Below are positions 52,100 to 64,000 of a DNA stretch of 64,000 bases, piece by piece. The translations under genes were made by a program, and so were the position numbers. Position 1 is the first letter of the stretch. Every line of letters starts with the position of its first letter. Source of the stretch: Chenopodium formosanum. Lineage: Eukaryota; Streptophyta; Magnoliopsida; Caryophyllales; Amaranthaceae. The stretch is from assembly GCA_024500155.1 (NCBI GenBank), contig CM044868.1, positions 36,691,665-36,755,664 of the forward strand, in the 5' to 3' direction. The notes under the pieces were generated by a model that had not been told where the DNA came from, searched no databases, and was given only the letters and a program-made list of their open reading frames with translations.

Positions 52100-52775
52100 C
52101 TGTGATGACAATCCTCTTTTATTAGGAATAGTTTCCAACACAACTCTTGTATGTTGTATGACAATCCGATTTAGGGAAAGTTGTCAGTGCTTCGTAACAA
52201 TCCATCCTTGGAAATGTTGCCACGATGAATCGACAATCCGTATCTTGAAAAATTTGCCAAAATCCAATTTTTGGGAAAAGATTCTAATGCTTCGTAACAA
52301 TCTGTCATAAGAATTTTGCTACGATCGACAATCCACATCTTGGAATATAACTCTTGAAAGCAATCCACCTTGGAAATTTGCCAAGGCTATGCGACAACCC
52401 TTTTAGGAAAATATTTCCACAATTGACAATCCGCGTCTTAGAACATTTGCAAAAAAGAGTTGAATGACAATCCACTTCGGGAAAATTTGCCACTTACTGA
52501 AATGAATGACAATCCACGTTGAGGAACATTTGCCAAAATTTATGATGAATAGAGTCCTACGACAATCCTTTGGGAAATTTTGCCATAGGGAACTGGGTGT
52601 ATGACAATTCAATCTTGGAAAACTTGCCAGCGATGACAATCCGAACTAGGAAAAAATTGCCAAACACAGAAGGAGCACGACAATACACGCTTGGAAACTT
52701 TGCCAGAGATGACAATCCAATCTTGGAAAAGTTGTCGTTGAAGAAGATGCACGACAATCCATATTTGGAAATATT
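52100..52775 (-). repeat. GACAATCC minisatellite, degenerate
   Basis: About 17 occurrences of GACAATCC or close variants, each followed by TTGGAAAA and TTGCCA-type words, every 30-65 bp. It is in the 3' internal region of element E; the equivalent part of element B has only traces. Confidence 0.78.
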
Positions 52776-53399
52776 GTCAGTTGGGGATTACAATCAAATT
52801 TTTGAAAAAGTTGTCGTTTAAGTGATGCGCTAGCTTTTGAACCGATGCCTTGGTTTTTGTAATGAGCCAGTGTTTAGGTGCTTAAGCTGTGAGACGCTTT
52901 TTTGTCAGGTCAATTACTTACTACGATTGTAATCGAGGCAACAACTAATCATGTCAATTTGCTTATAGGGGCTAAATGGTGTACCAAGGAACCCAAAATT
53001 GTTGTATGAGGTCGAAATAACCATTCTGAGAGGCTTCAAGCTTTGTCATTGCTGAAATATCTCTGGCGTCAAGAATTGGCTCTGTCGCCAAACGGTGGGA
53101 TCTAGAGTCAGGCGCTGAACTCTGTTGCCAGACGCCAGACGTTGTTGCCAGACGACAACCTTATTGTCTGGTGCTGGAGTCGGGTCTTCCCTATTCTGCT
53201 CTTGCTGCCGCTGTTGCTTGGTTTTGCTCTGAACTTTGAGCTTGGTCGTTCCCTTTCAACCAAATCCGCTAAAATCTTTTGTAAATTAAAGCTCTTCATC
53301 TTTAACTTACTGATCCATGTAATTTTCCTCAAACTCCTCTCATCTTGTAAGAATCTCATTCAGTAATACTCGTGGTTTTTTTTTTTTCGAAAAAAATAT

Positions 53400-56300
53400 C
53401 CGGGAATGTCCTTAATTGCCTGCTGGGATGTACCTGCATTTATATCTTTGACTATAGGACTTTTCTAATCTCTTTAGGGTTGACCTAAGACTTAGTGTTG
53501 CTTGACTCATTGACTTGACATGACTCAAGGTATGAACTTTACTCGTTGTGATTGACTCAAGGATGACTCGACTCAAAGTGTTTGACACATGTGTTAGACT
53601 CAAATTAAGGTGATATCATGACATGACTTAATGTGTACATGACTGGTGTGTGCATTGTATTGTGATCGTGGGACTCAAAATTGCAAAAAAAACAAAAAAT
53701 TTCCGTCATTTTTGTGGAGGGTACTGACTTTCCCCCAAAAAAGAAAGACGCGGAAAAAAAGAAGCGAAGTTTTTGAAGGTGCATGCTGAATGAGCTTAGT
53801 CAAATGTTGTTTGATACTATCTCTCAAGGTGAAAGCTAAGGATTAATTCATCCTAGGCTATCTCATTTGTTGACTTAATGATGAAAGTATTTGGGTAACT
53901 TAGGCACAGAGGCTAAGCACTTCATACTTCGATGCAATGATGATTATGATTGATGAGTGATTTTGACATGACAAGGCATGATTCAGCGTTATGTTAAGAT
54001 TTCATGACAACGGGTTCCTAAGGGAAAGACTATTTGGTCATGTATCTGTGCAGTGTGTGATAGTGATGCTAAAGTTAGGCCGCAAGAGCTAAGTGTGTAG
54101 AAAGATATTATTTTTACAAGAGTCAAATGATGGTGACTCTTAGGCTAGACAAGTTAATGATGTAATGATCAAGCCCCCAAGTCTAGCTCTAAATGAATAG
54201 GGATGAGCACATGGGATCCCTTGATATGATCATGGTGTGAGTGTGTGAATGTGAATATGAATGCATTTTTTTTATGGCCACACCTCGATGTGAGGTTGCC
54301 TACGTATCCGTTAGGAATCAGGCCGAACGTAGCTCTAGCCGAACCTCGCACAAGTGTGTATACCTCAAAAAGGTCTTTTTAAGGGTTGTAACGTGGTTAG
54401 GCTAAAGGTTGAAGAAGAAGGGGATAAAAGGCTCGAGACCCTAGATAAGCCCCCAAGGTGTGCAACCTTGCTTTTGAATCTTTATATTTTCAAGCTTGAG
54501 GTTTAGCTTTTTTTTTTTTTTTTTCTGCTTTTGCATTTATTTTTTATAAGAGTGGGCTATCCCGATCATGTGGTCTATCACTCACTTGGTATTCATGTTT
54601 CTCAGGCACGGTACCGAGCACTCGATAAGAGACGCAATCTGAGACGTGTTCATATCAAAGATATTTTCATATCAAAGACATTGGAACACTTGCCGTTTTG
54701 TACACTTTTTTTTTTTATTTATTTGCTTATTTTTTTCTATTTTAATCTGTTGAAGTCACTAAAGCTTTTTATGAAATTGAAAATTGCATAAGTTGCACAC
54801 CATCCCATCCCGAGGTTAGGTAGATATGGGTTGAAAAATAAAAGGTCTATCGTTAGACGAGGCTCAAAGTGGTTTTTTTTAAAAAAAGATTGCATATTTG
54901 AAGGGTGAAAGATGATATGATGTGGCTACAAGGGGTGCCTCAAATCATTAGTATACCTTGTGCTTAGTTTGACATGGAATTTTTTTTTAATTTTTTTTTA
55001 TTATTTTTTTTTTTTTGGCAATGCAATGCAATGGTCATATGTAAGGAAATAAATGCTCATTTTATTTAAAAAGTGAAGGGTACAAATCAAACTCTATGAA
55101 ATAAATCCAAGGATGAAGGGTACCTATGCTAGACTTATTGGGGAAAGGGTTTGAAAAAAAGAAGAAGAAAGCATGAAATCTTGGTGAGAAGCTTGCCTTG
55201 TGCATTTGTTTCATCATTACCCTCATTTTTTAATTTTGTTTGTCAATCACATGACTCAAACTCGATTCAACATGCATGGATGAAAGAAGGTAGGAAGAAT
55301 GAAAGTTGTGATATGGAGAAAGCATGATGTAGATGGAAAGATATGAAAAAATTAGGAATAGAATGTACCCCCAACTCAAATGACAGGAAAAAAAAATAAA
55401 AAAAAAAAGAACCGACTCATGCATGAACAAAAGACATGGTCATGGTGACATACACAAAGTGTGTTCTAAGACTAGTGAGTGTAGGTAACATGTTAAGACT
55501 CGTGTCATGACCATGTGGCTAGATTATGTGACTAGACTCAAACAAAGACTAAGTTAAGACATCACGTATATGCATTAAACTGGACAGGCTGTGGTATTTT
55601 AGTCATAACTTTTGATCTGTGACTCTGATTGGGATGAAACCAACACCAAATTAATGATAAAACTCGGGCTACAGATCCATAGGTTGTAAGACTCGTAGTT
55701 CTTCCTAGAACTCTGGCTATGACCAAAACTAGTTGACGCTTGTGCAGTAGGCGGGAATAAAATCCGGGTTGACTTAAAGGAACTATGACTCGATTTTAGA
55801 CATATTTACTATCTCAAATTAATTAATTAATTAATTAATTAATTAATTAAACAAAGTCCTTTAGTCATTAATTAGTTTATTAAGTCTTAACACAAGTCAA
55901 ACAATATGATGCAATGAGTTTGCAACCTAACCATGGCTCTAGTTCTCTAAAGTTCGGGATATGGGTTATTCAAAGAGGGTCCGTGGTTAATTGTCCGGAT
56001 GCACCGCGCGGAAGCCTAACCGTGAAGGGTTGGCGCGAGTGGATGGGACACCGCGAATTTAGAAAAAACTCGCTTCCATGGTTTGGTGAATTCAAAATTC
56101 TCGGATAAACCCTTTGTTGCTCAGAGCGTTCAATCAGGTAGATGGAGCATGAATTCCCAGAGGGTTATGTCCATTTGTAGAACACATATGGATTTCAGAA
56201 AAGTGAGAAGAACTCAATCATATTTCTCAAATTTCCTACGTGTATAAATCCTATGTTTTTAACTCATTACGGATGGTCTTTCCAATTAGATCTTTTTTAT

Positions 56301-56418
56301 GCATATGAAAATTATGTTAATCAAAATTACGCACATGAAATACTTAGAACTTTTCGAGTCTCATCCACCCATTCTAAATCATTGCCGAAATAAATTTAAG
56401 GAATTAAAATAGAAACCC
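53400..56418 (-). other. Internal region of element E without recognised genes
   Basis: Contains long T-runs (54510-54525, 54970-55017), an A-rich stretch at 55390-55410, and an (AATT)n array at 55817-55850. A phrase TTTTTTTATGGCCACACCTCGATGTGAGGTTGCCTACG-like at about 54270-54305 resembles Ogre-type non-coding sequence; no coding similarity is seen. Confidence 0.45.
55817..55850. repeat. (AATT)n microsatellite
   Basis: About eight consecutive AATT units. Confidence 0.95.
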
Positions 56419-56436
56419 TCCCCAGTGGAGTCGCCA
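56419..56436 (-). other. tRNA-Arg primer-binding site of element E
   Basis: Minus strand TGGCGACTCCACTGGGGA. The complement of plant tRNA-Arg(ACG) 3' end is TGGCGACTCCGCTGGGGA, one mismatch. Confidence 0.82.
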
Positions 56437-56442
56437 AGAAAC

Positions 56443-58475
56443 TATAGGGAATATTTCAAGCATTACCCGTAGCTTGAACCCCACTGTGATCATACACTAA
56501 AGTACGGTGGCATCCTAAGGGAAAGAAGATAGAGCAAAAGAGTCGCAAACAAGTTTTAGGAACTTGTAAACCGTTCACGAGGTGAAGGTTACACCCCTTA
56601 ACGATCCAAGAGATCGTTAACTCCAATGAAGGTACAAATCCAACCTAAAAGAGATCAAACCTGCCCTAATAATAGGCCTCTACTTTATTCTTATTGTATT
56701 CAAGTGCGCTTTTTGACTAACATGCAATCAATAGGTTTAACCCAAAACTTGTTTATCTATGTTGGTTAAACATTAATGCGCAAACAAAACTATTATTGGC
56801 GATCACTTGAATTATAATCATGTTTAACCCTAAACAAGATTATTAATTATCTTATTAAGCGTGATTACAAGTACCAAGTCCCTGTAAACATGCATAAAAG
56901 GCGTGATCAAGCAACAACAATAAATAATATCAAGCAACATAATAATCATAATATAAAAATTATAATCATGATTATCATAATCATGTTAAAGCATAATAAT
57001 AATGGCAAGATCCTAGGCATGATACTAACAAGATTAATAACGAACCCTAGCATGTCACTAAACAATAAAAATCAAAGCTTTAACCCTAATATAATACTAG
57101 CATATCATTAGGAAAAAAAATAGGAAGCATCGCAGGAAACACAATTGTAATATTTGATAAACATGATACTAGGATGATCAAAACACCCTAACATGACGCT
57201 AGGAATCATAACAACAACCTAGACACGATTTCTATATCATTATAACAATGTAAACAATTAAAGCACTTACTTGGATGCCTCGTACCTCTTTCTAATAATA
57301 ACAAAATACACGCATTAGTAACTTCAAGGAAAATAATAAATAACCAAACCCTCAGAAATTAAAACCTTTCACGTCTAAGGCGAACGCAACTCCGAACTTG
57401 GCTAGGTGTTTCTAGTGCTAATGTATGAGGAATTGTGTTTGTAAAATGGTTGGTTTAGAAAGAGAGAAAATATCATGAAATTCTTAATGAGAGTTGGTGA
57501 TTTAAAAAGGGAGATATGACCTCTATTTATAGAGAAAAAAGAGGGTCGATAAATAAGAAGATAATCCGAATTCGAATCGAAATAGAACTCGATGGACAGC
57601 AGTTTTTGCATATTTTGTTTTTATCATATCTTTTGATCTAGAAGTCCAAATAAGGCATAAAATATGTCGTTGGAAAGATCTTGAAGTCTAATTTCCAACC
57701 CAATTAGAATCAGATTAAAATAATTTGTAAAAAAAAAATATGGCCGAAATTGTAGGACGGTGTCAGTGTTGGATAGAGTTTTGTATCTAATTCATATCTT
57801 TTTCGTTATAGTTCGGATTTAATATTATATAATATATCATTGGAAAGATAATTTCAAGATCTATACAACCATATAAAATTTGGATAAAGATTATGAGGCA
57901 AAAACATAAAATACGACTATCTTTGAACATCTTTAAATTCGAATAGAATTAGGATTTAAGAAAAGGGAAAGTTTTTATAAAAGGAAAGTTTTTAATTAAC
58001 TAAAATTCTTTAATCATGTCTTTTCAAAAAGGATAATTAAGGTCTTTTAGAAACTTATAGAAGCTTCTAATTAATCCTAATTAGTTTAGGAATAGGATTA
58101 AACCTTTGGACCTTCCACATGATCATTGGGTCGTAGGTAAAATCCGGTTTGAGTCCAGTTTAGTATTTTGGCCATAACTTCCTCATTATTCATCGGAACT
58201 GGGCTTATAATATATCGTTGGAAAGGTCTTTTTAAGCCCTAGATAACTACACCATTATTGGACCCATATCATGGACAAAACAAAAATGGAATGCAAGTTT
58301 TTTCAAAAATAAGGTAAGAAAAGAAATATTTTCAAAAAACAGAAAGAATAGATATTTTAATAAAAACATCCTCATCACTAGACTATTCACACTTTCGCTT
58401 TGTTCGATAATCAAATGACGTGAAAGGTACTCATCAACGGGTTTGGTTTTGGGGAGACACATTTGGGTGTCTACT
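56443..58475 (-). repeat. 5' LTR of element E
   Basis: 2033 bp, same sequence order as 49598-51710 with small deletions (for example near 57150 and 57345). Terminal bases mutated at both ends (CTACT for CTACA, TATAGGG for TGTAGGG). The TATA-like CTCTATTTATAGAG recurs near 57522-57535. Confidence 0.87.
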
Positions 58476-61400
58476 ACACCACTTAGAGCAACAAACACTA
58501 TCTTCTCAATTAGGTTATGGAGGTAATGCCCGTGGTCTCACTCGAATGTTTATAAACAGACATGTATATTGTCTTTGGGTAAAAATTCGTTGTAAAACAA
58601 ACAGTTAGCTCCCACTTGAGATATCTTAGCCTTTATTGAGCCATGAAGCTCCAACTCAACCACTAGCTCTTGCTAATTAGCCAGTGAGCTCCCACTGAGT
58701 CACATAGCTCCCACTGAGCCTGTGAACTCCCACTGTGGCTAAGAGTTTTAGACATATACTTGAAAAGACATTTAGAAGATAATTCTATCATTAACTGAAT
58801 ATGGCGTCCTTTCTTAGCTTTTACGTTTTTTTTTAGTGTAATATTAGCCCTTCGTGCAAATCTTAAGAACTTTATAGGAAGGGATGTGACCAATCATTGT
58901 TCGAGTCATTTTAAATGGCATCAAGGTCTCCGTGAAGACACACTCTGTTCTTTGTAGAGTTATTTATGAAAATTTCAATTTCATAACTTTGTGTTGGTCA
59001 CGCTTGGCTCAAGCAAATATCGCTTTATCTATCTAGATGTTTTGAAATCTTGCCAAGTCGATTCTATACTTCACTATACTCTTGAACTATTTAAGGTCAA
59101 GTTTGTTCACATTTGATAAATATAGCCATATTCTTTAAAATTCATTGTGAAACGTTGAAGTAGATGAATCCACTTTAGCTTTCGGAGTCAATTGTCTATA
59201 CCAAGAATAATAGCTCTTTTACTTTGTCGATTTCAACAAGTAAGACTTGCTTATATTAGAACGATTCCGAATCAATCATCTCTCAAGAGCTGATCTAATA
59301 GGGCCTTGAGTACGTTCTTATCAATGTGACATTGCTAAATATGTTCGGAACGCAAATCATGGCCATGAATTTTAGCTTTTGCTAGTTTATCATGTTAAGA
59401 TAATGTTTGTTTATAGTAAAGCATTCTTCACTCATGGTTTAGAAAACCATGCCATTCAAATAAATTTACAAATATTGCTCATTGCTTTGAATGTGAGTTT
59501 TTCCGTGTGTAAACGGATCAATGGCTGATTATGGAACACAATAACCATTTATTTGTTCTAGCCTTAGCTTAAAGGTCTTTAAACAACGCATATGACCTTA
59601 CAATTGACGTAACACCACTTGCTTCATTCTAAGCTTGTAAGTCGATAACTTAGCTTATCTTCAATAATTTAAGGTCACTTTCAAAGTGGAACACTCAAGC
59701 AGTATCTGATACTTTGTGAAGATAATGAGTTACTAATTAAGTTAACTTCAATAACATAAATTCTTTAGTAAAATGGTACTCATTCCTTTTCTTTGTTCCT
59801 CGTTTCCTATATTTCTTATCTTACTTTATCTCATAATCTTTAGAACCATTTCTTTAAGTGTCTTTGACTTTTATAACTTGCTAGGGATAATTAAGCATCT
59901 AATGCTCCATAAAACAAAGTTCCATCTTTTCCTTTAATTCATGCTCGAATTACTACATCAATGAGTTTTACTCATCTATGTATTAAGCGAAAAGATATGT
60001 TGGTTGTCAATATTGACACTTTTGAGTTTGCAACTCAATACTTCATGTTTTATCAAAACTACCTAGTATTTTAAAGACATGATGTCCAACCGTCCCTAAA
60101 AGTCATTAATGAGAATTGAATTTTAGAAATGCTTTTCTTTTCTTAAAGAACCATTCTCAAATATTTCCATTACCAATCATGGAAAACAATACAATTTTAT
60201 TTGGAATTCTACTAATATAAGTGCAAAGTATAACCATTTATCAAGTAAATAACATAATAAGTTTGAAAATTAAAAGGTATTCATGCAAATTTTCAATCTT
60301 ATTAAACACCTTATCGACGCATTAAATTTGTCCCCATTTGGCGAGATTAAGTCGATTCAAAGATCCAAAGAAACAAAGAGTGACTAAGCATGCTTTGGCT
60401 TGTCTTGGCACTCAATCTCCAAAGGTAAGCAACGCTTTTCTAATAGCTCTAAGCCACTCTTGGTTGAATAAATCGTCTCATCTAATGCTCTCACAACAAT
60501 TTACTCACTTTTCCACGACATGTTAAGACTCCATCACTCATATCGTTGAGTACAACCAAAACCAACTTGCATACCCTGTATGCCTTATGAGTCTAGGGAG
60601 TACTAGTGATGCCTCGCTTTGGCGTAGCCCATCACTACTCTTAATAGGTCGATAATTGTTGTTTTGGAATGTCAATTTTACTCAATATTTACGGACCTAG
60701 GGTTTCTATGTTGGTTGATTTAAGTGAGCTTAATTAATCATCACAACATTCGAAATCCTAAACATGCATCTAACATATAATTCATATATAAATAATCATG
60801 AATATGTAAAGCATAAGCATTTTGATGCAAATTGGCAACTAGCATGACCCCTCGAATTCTTCAAGTCTTCAAAAGGTCTTCTCTTGCAATTTCACGGCTT
60901 CGTCTTCCAAGAACCTCCATCTTCAAGACTAAACAAAAATTATGCAATACTAGTATCTATGATTAGGAATAATCTAAATATTAGGGTACAAAAATACTCA
61001 GCGGTACGCAGACAATATTTAGATTTACAAAAATACATCACGGATCGCAGTCTGTATTTTCTATCCTAATCGGGTCCCACTAGTTGCCATTTCATAATAC
61101 CAATGAGAGAATATACATTACATTCATCCATTCATTATTTGTGAATGGCCACTGCATTTTACAACAAACAAGTAATAATGCATTAAACACGCGTGCGCAC
61201 TAGTAACTAATCTAGGTGGTTAATCCGATTAACACACCTAATTAAAACTAGCCAAGGTTGTTTAACCGATTATGTAATTGACGTAATTAATAATTGAAGC
61301 TCCCACTAAATTCCACATCCAACTTAATTAATCCAAATAATTAAACCGGTAGAACCCAAAATTTGCCAAAATCAAATTTTGCCAATACCGCTCAAAATCG

Positions 61401-62780
61401 ATGCCTAGCCTCCCAAAATATTTTACTTAAAATAAATAAACTAATTAAAATAAAACAGCAAAATAAACAAAAGATAACATTGCATTAAAACCCGGGGTTT
61501 AAGTGCCAAATGTTGGGTTGTGCGCATTGTGCTGCAAGCACGTAGCACACCCGTACGCACTCCCCGCATCACAACTCACACCCTTCCTACACCAAGCCAT
61601 GCACTCAAATATGCTCGCACACTCCACACACTCACTGACGTACCACAGTAGCCATGTGCTACCTTACGCACGCACGTACGCACAGCCACACAATGCTGCT
61701 GCTGCATTGCTTCTGTGGCTGGGTGCGCTTGTCACGCACATGTCCGCACGCAGCCCTCGAGCAGCCCCTTTGGAAGCCACATGGGGGCTGCTGTGAAGCC
61801 CGGCTAGCCATGGGAGACTTTGCCTTTATTAGCGTGCCATAGCCTTGGGATTTAATACCCAAATGTCGCTTAACAATTTTTAATTCTTAATTAATTTTAT
61901 ATTTAATTTAATGAGCAAAAATTGAAAATTTAAACAAGTCTAACTTAAATATAATTTATCAAGGTGCATTCAACCAAAATAATTCCCATGAACCATTATT
62001 TAATTAAATTTGTTTAACTTGGTGCATCAAAATAAATAAGGCAATTTCTCATTATTAATTTAATCAATTTAAATTAATCTTGAGATATTGACAAAGTAAG
62101 AGGCAGTTGAAAAAATATGAACTTTAATGTTCAAATGAACAATCCAACTACTAACACTTGTGAATCCTTGAAAAATTATATCTTCCAATATGAAGATAAA
62201 CAAAATTCTATCACAAAGTTTGAAACTTTATGTTTCCAATCAACCAAAATTGATTAAAACAACAAAGTTCAATATAAAATTCATGGAATTTAGTAGCTTT
62301 TAAAGTTTCAATCACTTAACATAATTAAAGAATGAATCTTTAGCACTTTAGAAGCCTAAAAAACAAGAATATCACATTCAATGCAATTAATTTGCAATTA
62401 TGTGAAAAATAAAACCAAGCTTTCAATCACAAATTACCACTAAGTAATCATGCCTAAAGAGGTTTAAAATTGCATATAAAATATGTATTGAACAAATTTA
62501 ATAACCACCATAAATATGCAATTAATTTTCAAGGTTAAAAAGACTTAAGATTTTTCACAAAAAACAAAAACCCCTCAAAAAATGCATTTCTTGTCGTTTT
62601 TTGGCTAAAAACTGAGCCTGAAAGTGTAAAACCATTTCCATAACGTCTTTTCCACCAAAAATTCACAAAAAATACGAGGTTAAAATGGATAAAACGAGAT
62701 ACTAATCTAATTAGCAACTTGTAACTAGAAAAATTAAGACATAAAAATACCTAGAAAAATATTATGATTTTAAAAATAAA
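58476..62780 (-). other. AT-rich internal region of a copia-type non-autonomous element
   Basis: Follows the copia LTR and tRNA-iMet primer site on the minus strand, yet contains no recognisable gag or pol. Features: CCCACTGAG phrases repeated at 58683-58735, a (GCAC/GTACGCAC)-rich patch at 61505-61760. The opening at 61503 of 97 codons is His/Ala/Leu-rich and looks like low-complexity DNA, not a protein. Confidence 0.45.
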
Positions 62781-62800
62781 CGAGTGAGGCTCTGATACCA
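62781..62800 (-). other. tRNA-iMet primer-binding site
   Basis: Minus strand TGGTATCAGAGCCTCACTCG; the first 13 bases are the standard complement of initiator tRNA-Met used by plant copia elements. One base separates it from the LTR. Confidence 0.85.
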
Positions 62801-62801
62801 C

Positions 62802-63604
62802 TGTTGGGGTTTGGTGAGTCCGACTCACCACGGAAACAAACCCAAAAACAAGACCACACTAGCAATAAATAAAACCATAAACATAATTAAATTAAACACA
62901 AGATTATGATAAAACGATTACCTTTTGGAGCGTGCTTCGCCCGACCAAATGGGCTCTTACTTGAAAGCTTTGCCTCGAAAACACGAGAGCCTCCAACGTA
63001 AATCCACCCGCAAGAACGACTAGAAACTTTTAGTTCCGTTGCCTCGAGGTTAGCGATGCCCGACCAAAACACGAGTATTATATGAGTTTAAGGTTTTTTT
63101 GCAAATGCAATACCCTATTGAACTCCTGCTCAAACCAAGAATTCTCAAGCCATGCTTTGGCTATTTATAAGGAAGGACAGCTTGTGAATTCCACGACTTT
63201 TTCACAAAATGATTCCATATGGTAAGATTGATGAATTCAACCCTTAGTTAAATAAACCAAGGAACAAGTAACATGTGTCACATGGTTAGGTGAGAACCAC
63301 TTTCCCACTTGGTCCCCAAGGCAACTCACATGCATTGTGAGCTAACCATGTATCACCCAACCTTGAGCCCCAAGTTGGGTTTTGTTGGGCCACTTTCTTT
63401 TGGCCCATGTCCATGACCCATCACCCGGGTCCACGACCCTTGCCACATGCGCTGCCACCATGGCGCGCTGCCAAAGTGGCGGATGCCAACGTGGCTGTCA
63501 TGCGTGCTGCCACATGGCATTTTGTCATGTGTGCTACCACGTTGCACGCCTCTATTGGGCGCAATTTCCTAGCCTTTCAAATGGCTAGGATTTTACTTGT
63601 TACA
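62802..63604 (-). repeat. Copia-type 5' LTR
   Basis: On the minus strand it ends AAACCCCAACA at 62802. The start is placed at TGTAACAAGTAAAATCC (63604), giving 803 bp; the left flank is an A-run, so the exact border and duplication are uncertain. A second LTR copy was not found in the window. Confidence 0.65.
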
Positions 63605-63654
63605 AAAAACAGCTTTTCATTGATAGGCTTTTCATTTACAAATATTTACAACAC
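63605..63654 (-). other. Short post-pol remnant of Tat element D
   Basis: Resembles the sequence after pol at 25603-25640 (TGTAAA and TTTTTGTAA words). Cut by the copia LTR. Confidence 0.4.
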
Positions 63655-64000
63655 TTAGAAGTAGTACTTTTTTAAGATTGCCTACATTCCATGATATGGG
63701 CAGTCGCCTACCGTCTTGGGTCTCCAGGCGGTAGGTGCCGTTTTATACTTCTTCATAGATCCGGTAGGGGCCTTCCCAATTAGGAGTCAACTTTCTCAAC
63801 TCATTTCCCTTACCAGTTGCCTCCATTTTATGCGACACAAAAGTCCCCAATTTTCAAAGGGCGCTTGTGTACGTTCTTGATGTAGGCACGATTCATTTTC
63901 AGACGGTAAATCTCATGATGCAAGGCGGCATTTCCCCTGCGTTCTGAGAGTGAGTTCAATGCTAGGCGCATGGCCTCCAAGTTTGCCTCTTCATCGTAAA
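63655..64000 (-). pseudogene. Tat pol C-terminus (integrase end), element D, cut by window edge
   Basis: The minus strand matches the end of the Tat pol at 25255-25602: YDEEANLEAMRLALNS, NAALHHEIYRL, NWEGPYRIYEEV, GTYRLETQDGRRLP, WNVGNLKK. It has a frameshift in the VGDLVLRKME region, a stop after EEV, and one extra A in the final lysine codons. It marks a second, older Tat element continuing right of the window. Confidence 0.88.

Larger units (their letters stand above)
49598..58475 (-). mobile_element. Ogre-like element E without gag-pol
   Basis: 5' LTR 58475-56443, primer site 56436-56419, internal region 56442-51711, polypurine tract 51729-51711, 3' LTR 51710-49598. Flanks ACACA (49593-49597) and ACACC (58476-58480) are the likely duplication. 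The internal 4.7 kb has no long ORF, so the element depends on others for all proteins. The tRNA-Arg primer site is that of Ogre elements. Confidence 0.85.

Noticed and set aside
52100..52775. Possible CRISPR-like array (regular short repeats)
   Set aside because: Repeats are degenerate, spacers are not unique, and the host is a plant genome; it is a minisatellite in a retroelement.
52305..52821. Several 60-83 codon ORFs on both strands with repeated GNFARDDNPI-like units
   Set aside because: They are translations of the GACAATCC minisatellite.
61503..61796. 97-codon opening with His/Ala/Leu-rich product
   Set aside because: It arises from GCAC/CACA-rich low-complexity DNA, has overlapping openings in three frames, and no domain.

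Overview
This window reads as nuclear heterochromatin of a flowering plant, probably a dicot, built almost entirely of nested LTR retrotransposons. The support is intact or decayed Athila-type and Tat-type Ty3/gypsy genes, Ogre-like LTRs with a tRNA-Arg primer site, Ty1/copia fragments, target-site duplications, and a block of plant mitochondrial DNA (atpA 5' part, rrn18 5' end, linear-plasmid DNA polymerase) embedded in one of the elements. No ordinary host gene was recognised and the species cannot be named.

Layout. (1) Positions 1-~370 and ~11790-~31000 are one Athila-type element on the minus strand (element A). Its 5' LTR remnant lies at 18789-19248 plus 30481-~31010, followed on the minus strand by gag, protease, RT, RNase H and integrase (18648 down to 13179), a post-pol leader, and the start of an ATHILA ORF-1 protein running off the left edge. 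(2) About 370-11790, between A's post-pol leader and its ORF-1, is mitochondrial-like DNA. It carries truncated atpA, copia scraps, a copia/DNA-polymerase chimera, the first ~100 nt of rrn18, and a tight cluster of three overlapping small ORFs. (3) 19249-30475 is a young Tat-type element inserted in A's 5' LTR, with 496-bp LTRs differing at about five positions and TSD CAATC. It has gag-protease, a single UAG before pol, pol with two RNase H regions, and in the opposite direction a four-exon antisense gene. (4) ~31090-32949 is a decayed plant-mobile-domain gene on the minus strand, antisense to the next LTR. (5) 34550-46159 is a 2.1-kb Ogre-like LTR (element B, plus strand) split by Athila-type element C (35247-44743). 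C has lost gag-pol, keeps an ORF-1 pseudogene, and itself carries a solo LTR (37225-38914, TSD GTTGT). (6) 46204-~47520 is a decayed copy of the Tat antisense gene. With the pol C-terminus at 63655-64000 it marks a second Tat element (D, minus strand) broken up by later insertions. (7) 49598-58475 is an Ogre-like element without pol (E, minus strand). (8) ~47.5-49.6 kb and 58.5-63.6 kb are AT-rich, with a copia-type 5' LTR and tRNA-iMet primer site at the right end.

How the parts work together. The Tat element at 19249-30475 is the best-preserved unit. Its LTR promoter carries three G-boxes and a TATA box. Gag and pol are in one frame, separated by UAG in a CARYYA context with a 7-bp hairpin six nucleotides downstream. 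The antisense gene has its own TATA box and G-box cluster next to the 3' LTR. The other units are progressively decayed, with many premature stops of the kind expected from cytosine deamination.
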